This document shows positions 6,586 to 7,900 of a stretch of 7,900 nt of DNA, one piece after another; position 1 is the first letter of the stretch; every line of letters begins with the position of its first letter. Source of the DNA: Candidatus Firestonebacteria bacterium RIFOXYA2_FULL_40_8 (GTDB lineage Bacteria > Oederibacteriota > D2-FULL-39-29); the NCBI GenBank assembly GCA_001778355.1, contig MFGS01000108.1:1-7900 (forward strand), read 5' to 3'. The translations under genes and the position numbers were made by a program. The notes below the pieces were generated by a model that did no database searches, was not told where the DNA came from, and worked only from the letters and a program-made list of their open reading frames with translations.

Positions 6586-7491
6586 TCACTTTCCCTTTGA
6601 TATTTTCTCTAATATACCACGTTTTTCCAGCCACTTCACGGAGTCATCTACCTGCTCAATTAATTCCTTTTTTGCTTTTGCTTTGAATCCAAGCTTGAAA
6701 CTGGCTCGCGCTTCCTCTACCTTCGTGTTAACATATTCCTGTGCTTTTTCATAATCTTTCGTAGCAGGGTATTTTATTTTTGCCTCGTCATAAAATTTTT
6801 CATAATCAACGTTAAACCGGTCTTCCGGCATGATCATTGGGTCATAATAAACAAGAAGAGCCTTGTCTTTCCCTCTGTTAAATATTCCGTTTGAAATCTT
6901 CTTTGCTAGAGATTTCGTACTAAACCCTGACACAGTTGAAATACTGAAAGCAGTATATTCTGAGGCATCTGAACGCGACACAAAAACGAAACCTATGCCA
7001 AGTGAAGGGTCATAACCATCCACGTCAGCAGAATAAGTCAAGCCAAAGACATCTGTAAGACGGTTCCCAGGAATTAATGAACTTATTTTTGCATCCCCTT
7101 CAATATTTTTTGTAAAAGCAATACCATATTTGCTCAATTCTTGTGAAATCACGTCATAAGCTTCTTCTTCGGTAAAATACGCCGGTGGAGATATAACAAT
7201 ACATCCTGTAGCTCCATATCCGTCACCATGAACAAACACGGGAGCTACAAACTTTTCAAGTTGTTGTTTCTTTGCTTTAAATTTATCCTGATCTTCTACG
7301 ACTGCTTGCTTAACAACAGGTTTATCTGCATTACCACAACCACTTATCAACCATATCGCAGCACCCGGTAGCAGACCTTTTTTTATCCATGAAGATGGAA
7401 ATATTTTCAATAAGGCCTTATTCTTTACAAAACTATTCAGAGAGCCGTTATACTCCGAGAATTTATAACATGTTAACGCCTTTTTTTTCAT
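6586..7491 (-). CDS. Unknown putative lipoprotein, HGxGxGAxGC family, paralog 1
   Basis: Not recognised as a named family. The 301-residue protein begins with a basic stretch of about 35 residues that aligns without gaps to paralog 2 (shared YK at 9-10, YN at 14-15, P32, SW at 34-35). A hydrophobic segment at about 39-51 then ends in LISGC (48-52), a good lipobox with C52 as the predicted lipidated residue. The core HGDGYGATGCIVISPP is at 88-103, followed by TEEEAYDVISQELSKYGI. DGYDPSLGIGFVFVS lies at 158-172, STVSGF at 185-190 and VYYDP at 214-218, and the C-terminus is lysine- and glutamate-rich. I chose the ATG at 7489-7491 because GGAG (7501-7504) sits 9 nt upstream and paralog 2 aligns from this methionine. 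A TTG at 7504-7506 would add five residues but overlaps that Shine-Dalgarno site. First full gene of the cassette; probably envelope-located. Confidence 0.85.
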   Translation of the reverse strand: MKKKALTCYKFSEYNGSLNSFVKNKALLKIFPSSWIKKGLLPGAAIWLISGCGNADKPVVKQAVVEDQDKFKAKKQQLEKFVAPVFVHGDGYGATGCIVISPPAYFTEEEAYDVISQELSKYGIAFTKNIEGDAKISSLIPGNRLTDVFGLTYSADVDGYDPSLGIGFVFVSRSDASEYTAFSISTVSGFSTKSLAKKISNGIFNRGKDKALLVYYDPMIMPEDRFNVDYEKFYDEAKIKYPATKDYEKAQEYVNTKVEEARASFKLGFKAKAKKELIEQVDDSVKWLEKRGILEKISKGK

Positions 7492-7494
7492 ACT

Positions 7495-7577
7495 TAATTT
7501 CTCCAAATAGAGCTGATAAGTTTTGGTTTTTCCGCTATTTCCCCTTTAAATATTTTATCCAGACCCTTGTAAATCAC
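7495..7577 (-). CDS. Possible 27-codon leader ORF upstream of the cassette
   Basis: A GTG at 7575-7577 opens a frame of 27 codons starting MIYKGLDKIFKGEIAEKP and ending ISSIWRN, with TAA at 7495-7497. The stop lies 3 nt before the ATG of the 301-residue gene, whose GGAG site is inside the last codons, an arrangement compatible with translational coupling. The GTG is only about 2-3 nt from the predicted transcription start, so it would have to be read from a leaderless message. It has no Shine-Dalgarno site and no recognised homologue. An ORF this short occurs often by chance, so this is a weak call. Confidence 0.22.
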
Positions 7578-7579
7578 CT

Positions 7580-7615
7580 ATAATATATACTACTCTTTTC
7601 CTTTCCTGACGTCAA
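7580..7615 (-). promoter_or_regulatory. Predicted promoter of the two-paralog/radical SAM cassette
   Basis: On the minus strand TTGACG (7610-7615) is followed by a 17-bp spacer and TAGTAT (7587-7592). The -35 is close to consensus and the -10 matches at four of six positions. Further AT-rich -10-like hexamers overlap just downstream, so the exact start is uncertain, at about 7580. It lies immediately after the mreB terminator and gives the cassette its own transcription start with a leader of about 90 nt before the 301-residue gene. Confidence 0.6.
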
Positions 7616-7644
7616 TAACTTCCATAATGAATCAGATTTAAAGC

Positions 7645-7683
7645 AAAAAAAAGCCCGTTCCTGAGTTATCAAGAACGGGCTTT
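7645..7683 (-). terminator. Rho-independent terminator after mreB
   Basis: An 11-bp GC-rich stem pairs AAAGCCCGTTC (7650-7660) with GAACGGGCTTT (7673-7683). A C-A mismatch and three more pairs close a 4-nt GTTA loop. Read on the minus strand, the hairpin is followed by a run of eight T residues ending at 7645. It sits 13 bp past the mreB stop codon and should end the mreB transcript before the cassette. Confidence 0.92.
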
Positions 7684-7696
7684 AGGAAAATACTAT

Positions 7697-7900
7697 TTAA
7701 AAATACTCTTTCTCGTAAACAGCGACTTCACGGAGCATTCCGTCGTCTATTTCCAGAAGGCGTCCGACACCTCTTACTACGCAGGTAACGGGGTCATCTG
7801 CCATATTAACGGGAACACCTGTTTCATAACGGAGACGTTCAGCAAGACCCTTAAGCTGTGAAGTTCCGCCGGCAAGAATAATACCTTTATCCACGATATC
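7697..7900 (-). CDS. mreB: MreB, actin-like cell-shape protein (C-terminal 67 residues, partial)
   Basis: Only the end of the gene is present; it enters from the high-coordinate edge in frame, reading D-I-V-D-K-G-I-I-L-A-G-G. MreB forms membrane-bound filaments that position the elongasome. The visible part matches the C-terminal subdomain: GIILAGGTSQLKGL, corresponding to the usual GIVLTGGGALLRGL nucleotide-site loop, then ETGVPVNMADDPVTCVVRGVGRLLE, the usual GxPV-x-x-AxDPLxCVAxGxGxxLE block. The LAGGTSQLKGL segment is somewhat divergent from common MreB. The following mreC, mreD, mrdA and rodA support the call. The stop is TAA at 7697-7699. A GTG at 7892-7894 is internal and not a start. 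Confidence 0.9.
   Translation of the reverse strand, partial: DIVDKGIILAGGTSQLKGLAERLRYETGVPVNMADDPVTCVVRGVGRLLEIDDGMLREVAVYEKEYF

Noticed and set aside
5658..7491. Direct repeats or inverted repeats marking the cassette as a transposon or integron element
   Set aside because: No transposase, integrase, terminal inverted repeat or duplicated flanking site could be found by eye at either edge.
7504..7506. TTG as start of the first cassette gene, giving a 306-residue protein
   Set aside because: The TTG overlaps the best Shine-Dalgarno match (GGAG, 7501-7504) for the ATG at 7491, and the paralog aligns gap-free from that ATG.
7697..7894. A free-standing 65-residue gene starting at GTG 7892-7894
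   Set aside because: The frame stays open to the window edge and continues the MreB C-terminal homology, so it is the end of a truncated mreB.

Overview
The window is a cell-shape (mre/rod) locus in which every recognisable gene lies on the minus strand, so it reads from the high-coordinate end to the low one. The order is: C-terminus of mreB, a three-gene cassette of two paralogous unknown proteins followed by a radical SAM/SPASM enzyme, then mreC, mreD, mrdA (PBP2), rodA, and the first 65 codons of a large radical SAM gene of the TIGR03960 type. This order, with moderate GC and Shine-Dalgarno sites before several genes, points to a rod-shaped bacterium. An uncultured lineage near Elusimicrobiota/Omnitrophota or similar candidate phyla is possible, but this is a weak guess: no marker gene in the window settles the taxon.

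Flanking conserved part. MreB (actin-like filament), MreC and MreD (membrane scaffold), RodA (SEDS glycosyltransferase) and PBP2 (transpeptidase) together form the elongasome that builds the lateral wall. mreC, mreD, mrdA, rodA and the downstream radical SAM gene are tightly packed (9-nt gap, 1-nt gap, 41-nt overlap, 4-nt ATGA overlap) and look like one operon. A strong sigma70-type promoter lies directly at the mreC start, so close that the mreC message would be essentially leaderless.

Inserted part. mreB ends in a clear rho-independent terminator at about 7645-7683. A new promoter (about 7587-7615) follows at once and would drive the cassette: a 301-residue protein with a lipobox, a 308-residue paralog without the lipobox cysteine, and a 375-residue radical SAM/SPASM enzyme. 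The three genes are separated by only 1 and 3 nt. The cassette looks AT-richer than the mre genes in hand-counted lines and separates mreB from mreC. I could not name the family of the two paralogs. Their shared core is HG-x-G-x-G-A-x-G-C-I-V-x-x-P-P, and their first 35 residues align without a gap. The simplest reading is a protein-modification pair: a SPASM maturase with two envelope-targeted substrates. This is inference from gene order and motifs.

Intergenic spaces. 7507-7696 (190 bp) holds the mreB terminator, the cassette promoter and a possible 27-codon leader ORF. 4365-4526 (162 bp) holds a short heptanucleotide repeat tract and the mreC promoter. No RNA genes, insertion sequences or CRISPR arrays were seen. 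No stretch longer than 300 bp lacks a gene.
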